DNA from: Oegoconia quadripuncta
Lineage: Eukaryota; Arthropoda; Insecta; Lepidoptera; Autostichidae
Reading direction: 5' to 3'
Length of the DNA stretch: 64,000 nucleotides
Assembly (NCBI GenBank): GCA_949316235.1
Contig: OX438743.1
Location: forward strand, 43,455,440-43,519,439
Shown here: positions 1 through 23,699 of the stretch, one piece after another
How the letters are laid out: every line of letters starts with the position of its first letter
Numbering within the stretch: the stretch's first letter is position 1
Notes under the pieces: generated by a model
Told to the model about the DNA's origin: nothing
Database searches by the model: none
What the model saw: the letters and a program-made list of their open reading frames with translations, nothing else
Position numbers and translations under genes: made by a program

Positions 1-647
1 TCCATAGCCATAAGGATTTATTATCTGTGTTAAGGAATTTCACTCTCTGGTTAGTGACATTGCAGGTTTTAGAGACGATCCTTCTTAATCTTTAGGGTGA
101 CAACGCATGTGACTCGAGGGCAAAGGTAGCAACCTCGCTGCTGGGAGGTTACAGATCATTTTATATGACAAAATAGTTAAAACAAAATCAATATTAAAAT
201 TAAGTCATATGTGAATGCTGTAAACACATATGTAATGTGATCCCATTCTGTTTCTTCATATGCCCAACAGGAATTTTACAGGTGGGAACGACATACGACG
301 GCATAATTTAACTAAAATAGATACTGCTTTCTTCCCGTCCACAGAGTGATTAATCAACCACAATGTCCCAGTACGCGTCACTTTTAAACGCGCGGGCGGC
401 TTCTGGTTTGTACTGTATTCTGAGATTGAGTTATTTTCGACTAGAACACGTTGCGCAATTTCCGCAGTAGTAGTATTTCTACTTATGTGAAGAATGAAGC
501 AACATCTAAACGCAAGCTTTGAGGTAAGATAAGACAACCCTTTCCACCAAGTCAGCCGCTCGCTTGTTCGGCTGCCTATGATTTTATGATACCGTTTTCC
601 AAACGATTCTCCTTGCACACAAATGTCGTCGATGGTCAAATACTTAC
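1..647 (-). other. pcx intron 7 (partial)
   Basis: AT-rich sequence following the donor at 641-647. I see no further exon or recognisable repeat here. Confidence 0.7.
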
Positions 648-11729
<11,082 letters not shown>

Positions 11730-12056
11730 TCACTGTATATCCATACGACACAATAGAAACTCGTGTTAATGTTTCACTATGTTCAGGAGGATTGTTCTCA
11801 TTCCTGCCATTTTGGATACCAAAATGTACACACAAAAACACACTCTAAAGACATCGATTGGTTCACCAATTATTGGTATGAATGACACGTTTATGAAAAA
11901 GAGATATCAATGAATCAATTTACAATAATTTTACAGAAACAAGCTAAATGTGAAACTTATTAGATCCCGTTTCGAATTTGTCGTTCGTTTCAAAAGAATT
12001 TAATCTAATCATTCTGGCTGGTTGTTCGTTCAATGGTTCATTCTTCATTTTTTTTT

Positions 12057-12632
12057 TTCGTTTTATTCTCTCCTCTAGGAGAAGGCAAAGGGATCTAGCT
12101 CATAACAGCCATGTCTTATTTACAGCACTATTTACACTTCCCTTCACTTGTACACCATCACTAACGTTTGCTGCACAATATTCTGCTCAAAAGTTAGAAT
12201 GCACAAATTATAAGAATTATAAAGAAAAATGTAACTTCACTCGCCGAGTTCCCGCCAAAAAGCCTTTCATTCTTCAATTGAGTGACCATCCCCACAGAAT
12301 ACTAATACCTCTAGCGAGAGTCCCAGTTGGTCATAGGGATAATAATATTATTCCTTCGTCATTGCAGCTGGTAAGAATGTCCCACACCTGTAAAATTTTT
12401 TACATTAGCATCCCTGATAAAAATTGACAAACGTCTCGCTCAAAAACAAAATATAAGGCTTTTTGGCGGGAACTCAGCGAGGATGTTGCATTTTTGATTG
12501 TATTTCTTGAATTAGGTGCATTTGAATTTTGAAGCTTGTTTTGACTGAAAAACTGAAGAGACAATAGAAATATGATAAGGCTGTATAGGCTCAGATCCCT
12601 TTGCCTTCTCCGAGAGGGTGAATTAACACGAC
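12057..12632. mobile_element. Foldback element with ~180-200-bp imperfect inverted arms
   Basis: Left arm 12057-12265 and right arm 12453-12632 are imperfect reverse complements. The best blocks are gagaaggcaaagggatct at the outer end and gagttcccgccaaaaagcc at the inner end. A single copy of the outer block is at 26035-26095. No transposase is seen, so it is non-autonomous. The ORF on its left arm is not supported as a gene. Confidence 0.7.
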
Positions 12633-12718
12633 AAATGTCAAAATCAAATTAAATCCGGCAGTCTCGGCAGTCTTCACGAACGAAAGGAAGGAAATTCGAA
12701 TTGAAGGGAGGGAGGAAA

Positions 12719-12769
12719 ATGTGGCTTGAAGCTGTAGTGAACAAAAATAAATACATTGATAAGTGTTGA
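12719..12769 (+). promoter_or_regulatory. Upstream ORF in the SLC25A21 leader
   Basis: A 16-codon ORF (MWLEAVVNKNKYIDKC) ends 41 nt before the carrier ATG. It is kept intact in the duplicated copy at 10365-10582. It matters only if the mRNA leader includes it. Confidence 0.4.
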
Positions 12770-12810
12770 AGTGTAAAATCTACTACCTGTAGCTCTAATT
12801 TATACCAAAA

Positions 12811-13152
12811 ATGTCGGATATCAATAAACTTTTAAAGGAAGCCGCCATGCAAGTTGGGGCTGGTGGCAGTGCGGGTTTCATAGAAGTTTGTATCATGCAT
12901 CCCCTTGACTTGGTGAAGACAAGATTGCAAATTCAATCGACGAGAGCCCAGAGAGCTAGCTTGGATCCTCACTATTACACAGGCGTATGGGACTGTATAA
13001 AGAAAATGTACAAATATGAATCAGTGACCTCGTACTGGAAGGGAATCGTGCCGCCGATCCTTGTGGAAACACCTAAACGTGCTGTAAAATTCGTAACTTT
13101 TGAACAGTACAAAAAGTTTTTTTTGTTTGGCGCCAACGCACCAACCCCGCTA
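12811..13152 (+). CDS. SLC25A21 homologue exon 1
   Basis: 114 codons covering the first carrier repeat, from MSDINKLLKEA to ANAPTPL; donor CTA|GTGAGT, phase 0. Confidence 0.95.
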
Positions 13153-16100
13153 GTGAGTTGTTAATATTTTTTTCTCTTACTTTGATAAAGTTAAAACTAC
13201 TTTGCCAACAATTTTTTTCAATTGTCATTTCGTACTTACCTATACAGAGTTATTTTTGAATAGCTGAAAACCTCCAAACCCATATTCATATAATTAAAAG
13301 TTTTGTTTTATGACTATATAACTATATAACATTCTGCTTTTTTAAAGTACACAAAATAGTAGACAAAATGTATGACACAGCAAAAAGTTGCAGAATTTGA
13401 GAAAGTCATACTACAAAAGTTTCTAATATAAATAATAAAGCGTATTTGATTGATTGATACTATGTTTAGAGGATTTCGGTGATTTAAAAATAACCCTTTA
13501 TATTTATTTTTCCTGACTATATTTTCTAATTCGCTATTATTTGCTGATGATACTAAAATTTACACTAAAGTGAAGACCGTTGAAGACTGTTACAAACTGC
13601 AGTCAGATCTAAACACCCTTTATGATTATTGTATTCGTAATAAACTGTTCTTAAATATAGATAAGTGTTGTGTCATAACCTTTACCAGAAACAAAAATAA
13701 AATTGTTTATAATTACACTTTAAAAAGTCAGAAACTTCCTAGAGTCACTGAGGTGAAAGACTTGGGCATATTGCTAGATAGTGAATTATTGCTTAGGTCT
13801 CATATTGAAAAGATTACATCAAAAGCGTACTGCATGTTGGGTTTTATATTTAGACAGAGTCATTCCTTTAAAAGACCTGCCACGTTATATCTATTATACA
13901 ACTGTTTTGTTTGATCTCAGTTGGAATACGGGTCGGTAGCTTGGAATCCCCTGTATAACGTATATATTAACTCCCTTCAACGCATTCAAAAGAAGTTTTT
14001 AAAACGTATGAAGTTTAGGTTTGGAGAACCGTTGGAAACTGCTATACTCTCGCTCGAAGATCGTGGAAGTGTTCGTGATCAAGTTTTCTTATATAAAATT
14101 GTCAATAACCACATTGACTCGCCATACTTGCTCAATAAAATTTTGTTGTTCATTTCAACTTTTAATTCACGCATGCGGAAAACATTTGGTTTTCTAACTG
14201 GTAAACGTAACTATACCAAAAATAGATTCCTTGTTCGTGCATGTAGCCATTTTAATAAATATTTCAATAACGTTGACATATTCTTTGAAAATATTGGTTC
14301 TTTCAAAAGAAATATTGTGAAGAGTTGCCTGACTCGCAGGCACTGAGTTGTATTCCTATTCAAAATTTGGTTTATCTAAAAAGAAAGGGACCCTTATTAA
14401 TTGTTATAATCAGATATTTATATGTAGACATAATATAACCATGTAACTATTTGTAACTTTCTCATAAATAATGTTGTTACACAAAGCAACCTGTTGTGTG
14501 CAAGTGCCATGATATATCTCATCACTAATTAGTGGAAACTGTTTTGGCTTATGTATTGTATTGTTGTTACAAACATATTGTATTAGTTGTTTGTTTCCCA
14601 GAAGTAAATAAAATAAAAAAAAAAATATTTTTCTACTAATTTCTTATACTACTGCAATGTTTAGGTTGTGAGCGTAGTGAATGGGACACTATGATAGAGA
14701 CTTAGAAAAATAGAAAGTGATTCAATATTTATATAATAATGCAACAAACTGGTGAACAAGCAAAAACTCATTGATAATTTAAGTTCAGATGACTCTGTTT
14801 TGCTTCCACCTTAGCATTTGATGATAGGTTTTTTTTTGTGACAGCCTAGACACTTCCAGTTTTCCAATTGTAATTCGATGGGGGTTGCTCAGATACAAAA
14901 ATTAATTAAAACTTACTCTACCCTCAGCATGTCCTATCCAATGATATCATAAAGACAGGCTTACACAGAGTTGAAAATTTAGGTTGAAAGTGTTCCAAGT
15001 CTTTTTTCTATTGTCTTGTATCTTTGAAGAGTGATTGTTAATAAGTGTTAGGCTAAAACCATCCTCAAGATTGAGATGACCTTAAGTTGACACTTGAGAA
15101 TCTGTTAATGAATATTTTTATTTGCTACACTTCACTACACATTTCACAAGTAGTATCTTTAAGTAACCATTTTGTTAATATTGGCACCCAACACTACACT
15201 TCACCAAAATATGAAATGCCTTTGAATTTGAAAATTTAAAAGATTTTAAAAGCCAATTTCTCATAAAAATTCATTGTTTTTTTCAATTTGCCTCTAAAAA
15301 CAGCTAATGTTTGTGCAATCACATGTTTCTTTTGGGGCCTCCATAAATGTTCATTGAAGGCATAATGTACGGAGTAGTTCAAGTCTTTTCTTAGCTAGCA
15401 CAAAGAATATAATATAAACTTGACTATGTACTGTAATGTTCTCCATCAGTAACCCCAGCAGTTTATCTTCCGACTATATAATTGCAAAACTCTAATACTA
15501 CTACTACTGTATATATCCTCTTCTACTTACATTATTTAAGTATATTATTTTGCTTAAGTTTTAAAATAAAATAACTTTAAGACAAAAATGTTTATTGCAA
15601 GGCAAGGTGGTATGTGGTTCTTATATTTAATGTGTAGTTTAGGCGATACTTAGCCATCCTTTGCACACATTGCAACACTTGAGGGCTACTATAGGTTTTC
15701 GCATAATAAAGGTTTTGAACTCCTTGTATTGAGAAGTAAACACTCATAATTAGTTACTTTATGTACCTACCAATGGAGTTGATTAATGTCTGAAAAATGT
15801 ATCAACACAATATGTCTCTGTTTGATGAAATACTAAGAGCAGTTATGTTATATTATAGCCATCATCTACATATATGTACATAATGCATAGATTACTTCTA
15901 AAATCATAAATAAATACCAGCATAGTGTTTTATACTGATAACTAAATTTAAACAATTTTGTACAGTTACTTTTTTTTTATGTAACTGTAAGGTCCTAACA
16001 TATCGTATTAGTATTAGTTTTTACGTATTTTTCCGTTTTATCATTGAAAATCGTGAATTGGCGATTTCTATAAAATACGTAAAATTGTAAGAATTAGGTA

Positions 16101-19100
16101 CCAACAACTTAAACTGATTTGGTAAAAAATGGTAAAAAGGAGCATGACAGGCGCCATAAACGTTTACGTCCCGCGCAATAATATTTGTCCTGCTCATTCG
16201 CTTGGACGAAACGAAAACGATGTCATCTACGCAGGCAGCTGTTCTTATCACTACTCAGCATAATGCGGACCTTTTGCCATAGACAGACGCGGACTAAAGT
16301 CCGCCGTATGCAGAGGAATACGATGTTCAATGATTATAACAAAAACGCTTGATATACTTCAATCGGCACCAAAAATTATAAAAATATATTATTCAAATAC
16401 TTTTTATAAAAAAAATTGAATAAAACAATGGTCATATGGGTTTTTTGTACCCCTTCTTTTCTCAGAGGTGATTTCATCATCATCTTCTTGACCTGGTTGG
16501 TCACATTTAATGTTGAAATAAATGCTTGAAGTTTGAAGTTCTATTACATGCCGTAATGGATGCTATACGATGGGCCTTCGATGACGCATCAAATGGTCGG
16601 TGAGATTACACAGTGATGCTTCCAACCATCTATCACCTGACCATCAGCGGAGAAAATTTTGTGTAAGATGTATTTTATAATTTTCAGACGTTCTCCTTGG
16701 CGGGACTTTGCGCGGGTATCACAGAGGGGATTCTAGTTAATCCCTTCGAAGTGGTAAAGGTGACTCTTCAGTCCAATAAGTCGTTAAAAGGGCAAGTGCC
16801 GAGCACGTGGTTCGTAACTCGGCAGATTGTGAGGGAGAGCGGGCTGGGGCTGAGGGGACTCAACAAGGGGCTGGTGGCAACTATCGGCAGGAATGGAGTG
16901 TTCAACATGGTGTACTTCGGGTTTTATCACAGCGTGAAGGGCTATGTACCTGGATCACAAGTGAGTATTAAGAGACACATTTTTGTTAACATGTAACGTG
17001 ACGTTGACGGTTTCTTACGCTAATCGAAATTAATTTGATCTGTGACAAATAATCGAAGGCTCTGCATATCGAACGATTACGATACCATTCCATACATAAA
17101 ACCACCACAACATAGTGAACTTTTGATCTTATGACAGACCATTATTGGGTTCTGGCTGTTTGAGATAAGATAGCCAGTCCCCAAATAAATAGGGGGTTCC
17201 CGGTGAGCGCGTTTCCACCTTCAGGTTCATCAAAAACAAAAAAATCGAGCAGTTTAGCGTTCGATTACTCGTCGCCGATCGAATGGATTTCTATATATTT
17301 CGACATTAAATAGGAAACTCGTTGACACGTTATCACGTCTCATGTCTGCATACAACTTATATATTTTTTCTGGCCAGAAACATAGTATCAACATTCGACG
17401 CGACGCGACACGTGTCATTACTCGTATAGTAATGTGTGAAGCGCAAAGTCCCAATACGCGTAATATCACGTGACTGAACGGTAATTCAATGGCTATTATA
17501 TTACGTAGACCTTGTTGACATAATAGCAGCGAGTTTATAGTTTTCATACAAAATAGGTACATATGCTAACGCATGCAGCGCTCCTTGTGTGAACAGGCTC
17601 CTTGTGAGCATTGGCCTGTGAGGCAGCCCATGTCTGCTGCTGAATAGATGCTTATACATCATCATAATATACTGTTAATAAGCTGTTCTTTTAATTTGCC
17701 TTTTTAGGGTTGGGTAGTTAAACTAAGAACCCGTATTGTTACCCCATATCCGACTGTCTATCTAACATAGTTGTCGGATTGTTTTAAACGCTCTCACTAC
17801 AAGTAGTCATATTTGCAAGACTTGCGTATACCATCCAATTATTAACACATTGACAGGCAATCACGACGACATAGCGTCGGTATGCTCTTTTTTCTTCAGC
17901 GCGCCTACCACGACCTCAAGTCGTGTTCCAATTTCGTGGTCCGGTTGCACGTGGTCCGGTCTTGCCCAATTTCTATTTGAAAGGGGTACCTAGTACACAC
18001 ACAGTCTCTATGCCATGTACCAAACTATTTGACATTTCAAGCACATCACTCGCATTTAACTTGTATAATTTACGAATAGCGTAACGACGCGGTTTCTTTG
18101 GCTGCGCATTATCTTATTTATCTACGTAAATAAATTGCTTCGAATGTTTATAAATCTATTTCACTGATAAATATGATAAGAGGAAGAAACATCCATCAAA
18201 ATCTACATCACACAGCGGCGGTTACGAGTGTTTTATCAACTAATAAACAGAACATTATGTCTACTTCGAGTCGCCAACTACTGATAAACTTGTGAAAAAC
18301 GTTACGGCCTTGATCACCCGTCTCTCTACATACTGACTTTGTTAACAACTCCTTCCCGTGCAACAAGATGCAACAGTGCCCTTGTTGTAAACACATATGT
18401 TTGTGGTGTTCCCATGAAATACATGTTTTAGGGTTTAAGGCCGCCACCGAATACAAAACGCCGACACTCGCCACTCGCGCGGCACCGCCCTGCCCCTTCC
18501 CTCTCACTTCACTAATTAGCATCTTGGTGCACGATCCTCCATTATGAGACTGCAGGTAAGAGCGGCCATCGACCACTTATGTTTGCCAAGAGTCGCTTCC
18601 AGTATCAGTTGACGTAGTTTTGTGGCTGTCTTGAGTAGCCCCTCTGCAGTGACACTGATTTAGTGCATCTTTCTCATGTAGTGTCTCCGCATGCTCTTTT
18701 TTTCTCAGTTTGTAACTTTTCAAGGGGACTCTATCTTTGACATTCTGATGAATTTATCACATGAAATCTTTCTCATTCCATGCTGACTCCATTCTTATGA
18801 AAAGGAATCGCAAAGATTGCTAGCTTAAGTAGTATTACAATTTGCGGTTTATGTAAGCATAAATAGAGATTTCTACGACCTTAGTACAATAATTTAAACA
18901 AATAATGTAAATACTTACATTGAGAATGGCGGTGTATTTGTAATCCAACCATCGCCATCGCCATCCAACTTCTTAGTAGCTTCTGTACTCCTGGTAGTTT
19001 TACTTGCATATATCACTCTCAAAGTTAATTTCATGGAAACAACAACACCTGGATCAGGCATGTGCTATTTCAAACAGTTTAAAATACACAAACTGTGTGT

Positions 19101-22100
19101 TCATTCCAGGACCCATTGGTGGAGTTCGGTCGTAAAGTGGCCATCGGGTTCACGTCGGGCGTGCTCGGCTCCTGCATCAACATTCCCTTCGACGTGGCCA
19201 AGAGCCGCATCCAGGGTCCGCAACCCACGCCCGGCGCCGTCAAGTATCGCTCCACCGCGGGTACTATGATGATGGTCTACAAGGAGGAGGGGTGAGTCAC
19301 ACTTATTATGTACTAGCTTTCCACCTGCGGCTTCGCCTGCGTGGAATAACTTTATCGGGATAAAAACTATCCTATGTTTTATTTCAGAGTATATTCTACC
19401 CATGTACCAAATTTCATCCACATCCGTTCACCCATTTTACCGTCATTGAGCAACAAGCAAACAAACGTCCAAACTTTCGCATTTATAATATTAGTTAGAT
19501 AGATACGCAAATGGTCGAATTTGTTTGCAACTATACAAGAGGGTATACAAGAAAGATGTCATTAATAGTTCCGTGCGGTCATACCATCGACAACACAGTC
19601 CAGTGACTCTGTCTCCTAATAACTGGCGAGGGGCATCTACCAAGACATCCGGGTGATAGAACAGATGCCCAATGACTTGGAATCAGTTATTGGCTGGTCC
19701 CGTCAACTTACGGCTCTGATGAGGACCCTTCAGCAATTATTTCGATACTAAATCAAATACGGGCTGTGGGTCGGTGCATCAAACTCTACCAATTGTTTAT
19801 GGTGTGCAAATATTAAGTACAAGTAATTTTATTATAATATCTGTATAACAAACCCATTAATATAATAAACAAACCTACTGCGTTAAAAGCTAAATGGTTT
19901 CGAAACCGTTGAACTGATTTTCGTCAAGCACGCGTAAGGTAGGCGCCGTCTCGCAAACACCAGCTGCGAATATAAAGGATATCAAAGCGGATTAGCCGTT
20001 TCGTTGCTAGAAACCATAGACGTATTAATAGTAGCAGACCAAACGTAAGGAATAAATAGCGTAGCCTGTTTCTATACAACAATATTACATTAGCCACGTT
20101 TAGACTTTGACGTTTGAGGAAATGTGTAGAAATGGGTTGTAATTACGTGGATTATGTATTATATTACGAATAAGTATTTTTGGAAACAAGCAATATTTGT
20201 ATATAAAAAGCCTCGAAGTTGACATAAGCTGCATGGGGTACGCGTCGCCTTTAGCATAAACATATTAATAGTTGGTCTGCTACTATTTATAAGTCTGTGG
20301 CTCAAACTTATACCGGATGAGTTTTTTACCGTAAGGAAAAATATAGGGCATACTATTTCACTTATTTTACCGTAATTAGTTTAATTTATTTTTCAAAACT
20401 ATCATCAAATAAAGCGTTAATTGTGTCATTTGACTGTCGCGTTTTTTAAATAGAATAGAATATGATTTATTTGCTCTTGGATAGGGTACATTACGTTAGG
20501 TGTTCTTACAATAAGATCCTCCTAATTCAGCCATTACAATGACATGCAAATATTGGACAATATTAAAGTTTTATACAAATAAATTCAGCATGCATACAAT
20601 TAACCGCTTTTGTGCTAAACGTAATTTTTATGGAAAAGAACGAGTAAGTCCCTTTTGAAAGTAACAAATCAAGTTATAAAACATACCAATCCATAATTTA
20701 GCTAGTGGTAAAACTAATAACAATAATCATCAAAATAATACAAAGCTTAGTGTAGACTGTAGCCTATCCCACATAATTATATCATTAAATTAAATAAACA
20801 AAGAAAACTAGGAGAAAATATATCCAAATAGTTCCAAATAAATTTCGCATGATAGGAACCCTGCGAATGCCGCTAGTCTCATATCGATCTCCAGTCAGAG
20901 CGTGTTTTTTGAAAAAAAAAAAAAAAAAAAAAAAAAACTACCTGCCAATAACATCTAATTCACTTACCTAATTGTGCCCTATTTTTTTCTTACGGTAAAA
21001 AAATTTATCCGGTATAACGCCTTTTTACATCGGAGGTTAATATAATGGTGGCGATTCGGATATACACCAACTAAACTTAAACGAGTTTTGGAGTTGTGCC
21101 GTCGCATCTTACTGTTCCAGGGAGAAAGAGACAGTACTACTTTAAAAGTGGTTTTAGTTTAGTTTAGCTTAGTTGGTGTACATCCGAATCGACACCAATG
21201 ACTTGCGTTAACGTTTCCATCCTGTATACAACACGTATCTACCCACATTCCCTCTTATTGTGAAAACGGTAATTCTGCACAATAATGTCACTGGGCGGAT
21301 GCCAACGAGGGCGCCAAATAACATTACACACCGTAAATTGTAAGCGTTGTACTGTCATTAAACAATGTGTTGCAGCTGAAGCATCTCAGTACAGTCAAAG
21401 AGAAAGATAAGGTAGCAATATGTACGAGACTGGTACGTTATCTAACACACCACGTGATATAAATCAAACAAGCCCTATCGCGGCAAAAAAATACCTGTTA
21501 CAGCGCGTTTGAAAACGCTCTCTAGCATATTATATTATTATACTAAGGTGCAAAATAGTACCATCATGAAAGTTAGGACATTTCATTTGAAATGTATAAA
21601 ATGAATTTAAAAATGTTGATGTGGTTTTTTGATGACAATAAAAATATATTTTTAATTTCCTTCAACAAAGGTCTGCAAACATTATTTAAAATGATTCGCA
21701 ATGGAAAATTAAATAAGCAGCGGTGACAAATAGACAAACATTTTTTTAGCATTTTGGTACAGGACTTTAAAGATTATAATTGTATTAGTAAAATTTTAAA
21801 AATTAATAACTCATTATGTATTGGTATATTACTAAAATATGAAATAATGTTTAGTCATATTACTAATAGTAAATTAATAATTAAAAAGCAAGAACCAAAT
21901 AATAACAATAAGATAAATAATTGCGAAACGTTGTTGAATGTACACCGTATTGTAGTGACCTCTTGGTGAAACACAGCACAATTCCACATACGAGTGTGTT
22001 GCGGTGACCCGGCACATCTGGATCGACGCCAGACTATCTGATGTGATGACGCGATCAAGTAAACGCGGTTGCAGCACATACCAAGTTAATTTTGATACCG

Positions 22101-23244
22101 TACAGATGGACTGAAATTGTAGTCGGTCTAAGAAAAAATCATGTTAATTAGGAAAATGAAAAAGCTGTTGTCACAAATAATATTTTGTTTCGTGATTTCA
22201 TAAAAAATATTACATATATTTATGGACATATGTATTCACTAGCTGTTACCAGGGAGTTGTCTGTGTAGAATTCATTCTAGTACCAAATGCGTCACTCTTT
22301 CACTCAAAAGCAATCCCACTCTTAATACCTATCCTACACGAACCACTCATTTCCGGGATAGAAAGTAGCCTATACGTTAATCCAGGCCCTAATCTGTCTA
22401 CCAACCTTATCTGTGAAGAGGTAACAAACGTACATACACGCAAACTTTGGCATTAGTTGGGATTGAAATGAAACTCGTTATCATCATCATATCAGACTGT
22501 TCTCAATCTTGTGAATAATAATAATAAATATAATATAATAAATATTTCGGACAAAATGAAAATGAAAAATGAAAATGAAAAAATGTTTATTTTCGTAGGA
22601 TACAATTGATCACTTGAAAACGTTAATATATCATTTTAAATCTACCGCTCATTCGTAATGCTGTAATCCCCAGAGAAGAACGAGCAAGAAACTCAAGGGG
22701 TTGCTCTTTTCTGCGAGTCAAGATATTATTTAATAACAGTAAATTGCTTTATACTTTTTTTGGTATAGAGTCAAACATATTTATTAACAATAAATTACTA
22801 ACTTTAATTTGGTTTATAGTTATACATACTATACGTCGCCAAATAAGTTTTAAGTTTTAAGACACTTACACCAATCATCTAGTCCCAAACTAAGCAAAGC
22901 TTGTGCTATGGATACTAGATAACGGATAAACATACATAAATATTTATATAAACATCCAAGACTCTGGAATAAATGTTCGTATTCATCATACAAACATTTA
23001 CCCGACGCGGGATTCGAACCCGCAACCCGAACGAATGGTTTATTAATACGGGCCTTAGTTCTTTCATCTATCATTGATGCAATGTTCCCATTTATACAAT
23101 TGATGTGATTGTTCCAGTTTCTGCGCGCTGTACAAGGGTCTGGTGCCGAAGGTGATGCGGCTGGGGCCGGGCGGCGCCATCATGCTCGTCGTCTACGACT
23201 ACGTGTACGAAATGCTGAGGGATCACTTCAACGACGATCAATGA
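12811..23244 (+). CDS. Mitochondrial 2-oxodicarboxylate carrier (SLC25A21 homologue)
   Basis: An inner-membrane carrier; the human protein exchanges 2-oxoadipate for 2-oxoglutarate, linking Lys/Trp breakdown to the matrix. Exons 12811-13152, 16688-16960, 19110-19291 and 23118-23244 join in phase to 307 codons plus stop (human about 299). The three carrier signatures are present: PLDLVK (residues 31-36), PFEVVK (133-138) and PFDVAK (231-236). Diagnostic segments for this subfamily include LVETPKRAVKFVTFEQYKK, GLNKGLVATIGRNGVFNMVY, KSRIQGPQPTPG and LYKGLVPKVMRLGPGGAIML. The start ATG (aaaaATGTCG) gives the expected short N-terminus. Introns carry LINE, SINE and MITE insertions. AATAAA sites at 24111 and 24637 are candidate polyadenylation signals. 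No missing key residue was seen. Confidence 0.96.
13480..14627 (+). mobile_element. 5'-truncated Jockey/CR1-like LINE in SLC25A21 intron 1
   Basis: A plus-strand reverse-transcriptase remnant with the FADDTKIYTKV catalytic-site motif (YxDD box as FADD), then LFLNIDKC, VKDLGILLDSEL, LEYGSVAWNP and a long C-terminal segment to 14346. An in-frame TGA at 13912 breaks the ORF between the RT core and the C-terminus. It ends in AAATAAAATAA and poly-A near 14627. The 5' part is missing. It is inactive. Confidence 0.85.
14628..16687 (+). other. SLC25A21 intron 1, 3' part
   Basis: AT-rich, with one dispersed module at 16150-16212. No other gene or repeat recognised. Confidence 0.7.
16150..16212 (+). 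repeat. Dispersed ~60-bp module, copy 2
   Basis: Copy of the module at 4105-4162, sharing ATAAACGTTTACGTC and CTGCTCATTCGCTTGGACG. Confidence 0.55.
16688..16960 (+). CDS. SLC25A21 homologue exon 2
   Basis: 91 codons covering the second carrier repeat, TFSLAGLCAGITEG to VKGYVPGSQ; acceptor ttttcag|ACG and donor CAA|GTGAGT, phase 0. Confidence 0.95.
17150..17225 (+). repeat. SINE family S1 fragment
   Basis: Partial plus-strand S1 body: gagataagatagccagtccc followed by ggtgagcgcgtttccacc. Confidence 0.55.
17226..19109 (+). other. SLC25A21 intron 2, 3' part
   Basis: No exon recognised. 18370-18540 is relatively GC-rich but shows no coding or splice support. Confidence 0.6.
19110..19291 (+). 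CDS. SLC25A21 homologue exon 3
   Basis: 60 codons plus two bases, DPLVEFGRKVAIGF to MVYKEEG; acceptor ttccag|GAC and donor GG|GTGAGT. Confidence 0.95.
19311..19505 (+). repeat. Lepidopteran-type interspersed repeat
   Basis: Begins actagctttccacctgcggc, contains aatttcatccacatccgttc, and ends catttataatattagttaga. An opposite-strand relative is at 40395-40620 and a degraded one at 22235-22460. These ends are common in lepidopteran genomes; I do not assign a superfamily. Confidence 0.6.
20308..21017. mobile_element. TIR element with ~45-bp inverted ends
   Basis: The ends ttataccggatgag...accgtaagg (20308-20350) and ttacggtaaaa...tccggtataa (20974-21017) are inverted repeats of about 45 bp with a few mismatches. 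The interior carries an opposite-strand LINE tail near 20440-20640 and a 26-A run at 20912-20937. No transposase seen. Confidence 0.65.
20912..20937. repeat. A26 homopolymer
   Basis: Twenty-six consecutive A on the plus strand, probably a retrotransposon tail. Confidence 0.85.
21047..21196. mobile_element. 150-bp MITE
   Basis: Terminal inverted repeats of about 35 bp: ggtggcgattcggatataca at the left, and the reverse complement of ggtgtcgattcggatgtaca at the right. AAT occurs immediately outside both ends, a possible 3-bp target duplication. Confidence 0.7.
22553..22742 (-). mobile_element. LINE-A 3' end
   Basis: Reverse complement of the LINE-A tail: agaacgagcaagaaactcaa, with the ATGAAAA-type tail at the left. 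Located in SLC25A21 intron 3. Confidence 0.7.
22855..23065 (-). repeat. tRNA-derived SINE (family S2)
   Basis: On the minus strand: tRNA-like head with B-box gggttcgaatcccgcg, then the body aacatttattccagagtctt and gtttgggactagatgat. Plus-strand relatives lie at 60660-60870, 31060-31155 and 38720-38830. It ends about 50 bp before SLC25A21 exon 4. Confidence 0.75.
23118..23244 (+). CDS. SLC25A21 homologue exon 4 (terminal)
   Basis: Begins TTTCTGCGCGCTG after ttccag. It encodes FCALYKGLVPKVMRLGPGG, the sixth helix, and the C-terminus HFNDDQ followed by TGA. Confidence 0.95.
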
Positions 23245-23579
23245 GCCTTACATATGGCTCTCATTCCATAACGCGTTCTCTGCTAAGTGCTGTCACTTTC
23301 ATATCGTTTACAGTCAAAGCGACGGAGTTAAGGAGGAGCTTTTGAGTGTTCGGACGTAGTTATAAAGGTCAACAAAGGTGCGGAACACACGGTAATTAGT
23401 GTGTCGTGTGTATTGTAAACGGGTCACTAAGGTCACAAAAGATCCCACCCACACATACACTCACCATACACACAAACTGCAGTTACGGCTGAGTGTGTTG
23501 GGCTCAAATGATTTTATTTTTTTTCTAACACGGAAAGTGTATATAACATATACGGCCTGCGATAAAATATGAAGTTAAG

Positions 23580-23665
23580 GGTGAATTGACATTTACTGGG
23601 ATTGCGTGTTTCATCTTCGTCTACATCGTCACCAGGTGAGATTGTGGTCAAACGCATCTCCAGGC
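23580..23665 (+). mobile_element. LINE 3' end fragment
   Basis: Shares tttactgggattgcgtgtttc and aggtgagattgtggtcaaac with tails at 57085-57195, 61165-61300 and (minus) 56680-56765. Located in the SLC25A21 3' UTR or just beyond. Confidence 0.55.
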
Positions 23666-23699
23666 TATCGTAAAGTTATTCTAAAAAGTAATAGAGGAT

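Noticed and set aside
11978..12427. 149-codon plus-strand ORF
   Set aside because: Lies on the left arm and loop of the foldback element; sequence shows no protein features.
17865..17990. Internal repeats gtggtccggt near 17940 as an operator-like site
   Set aside because: Two short direct repeats only; no context for function.
18208..18576. 122-codon minus-strand ORF
   Set aside because: No recognisable motif or splice context within the SLC25A21 intron; likely repeat-derived GC-richer sequence.
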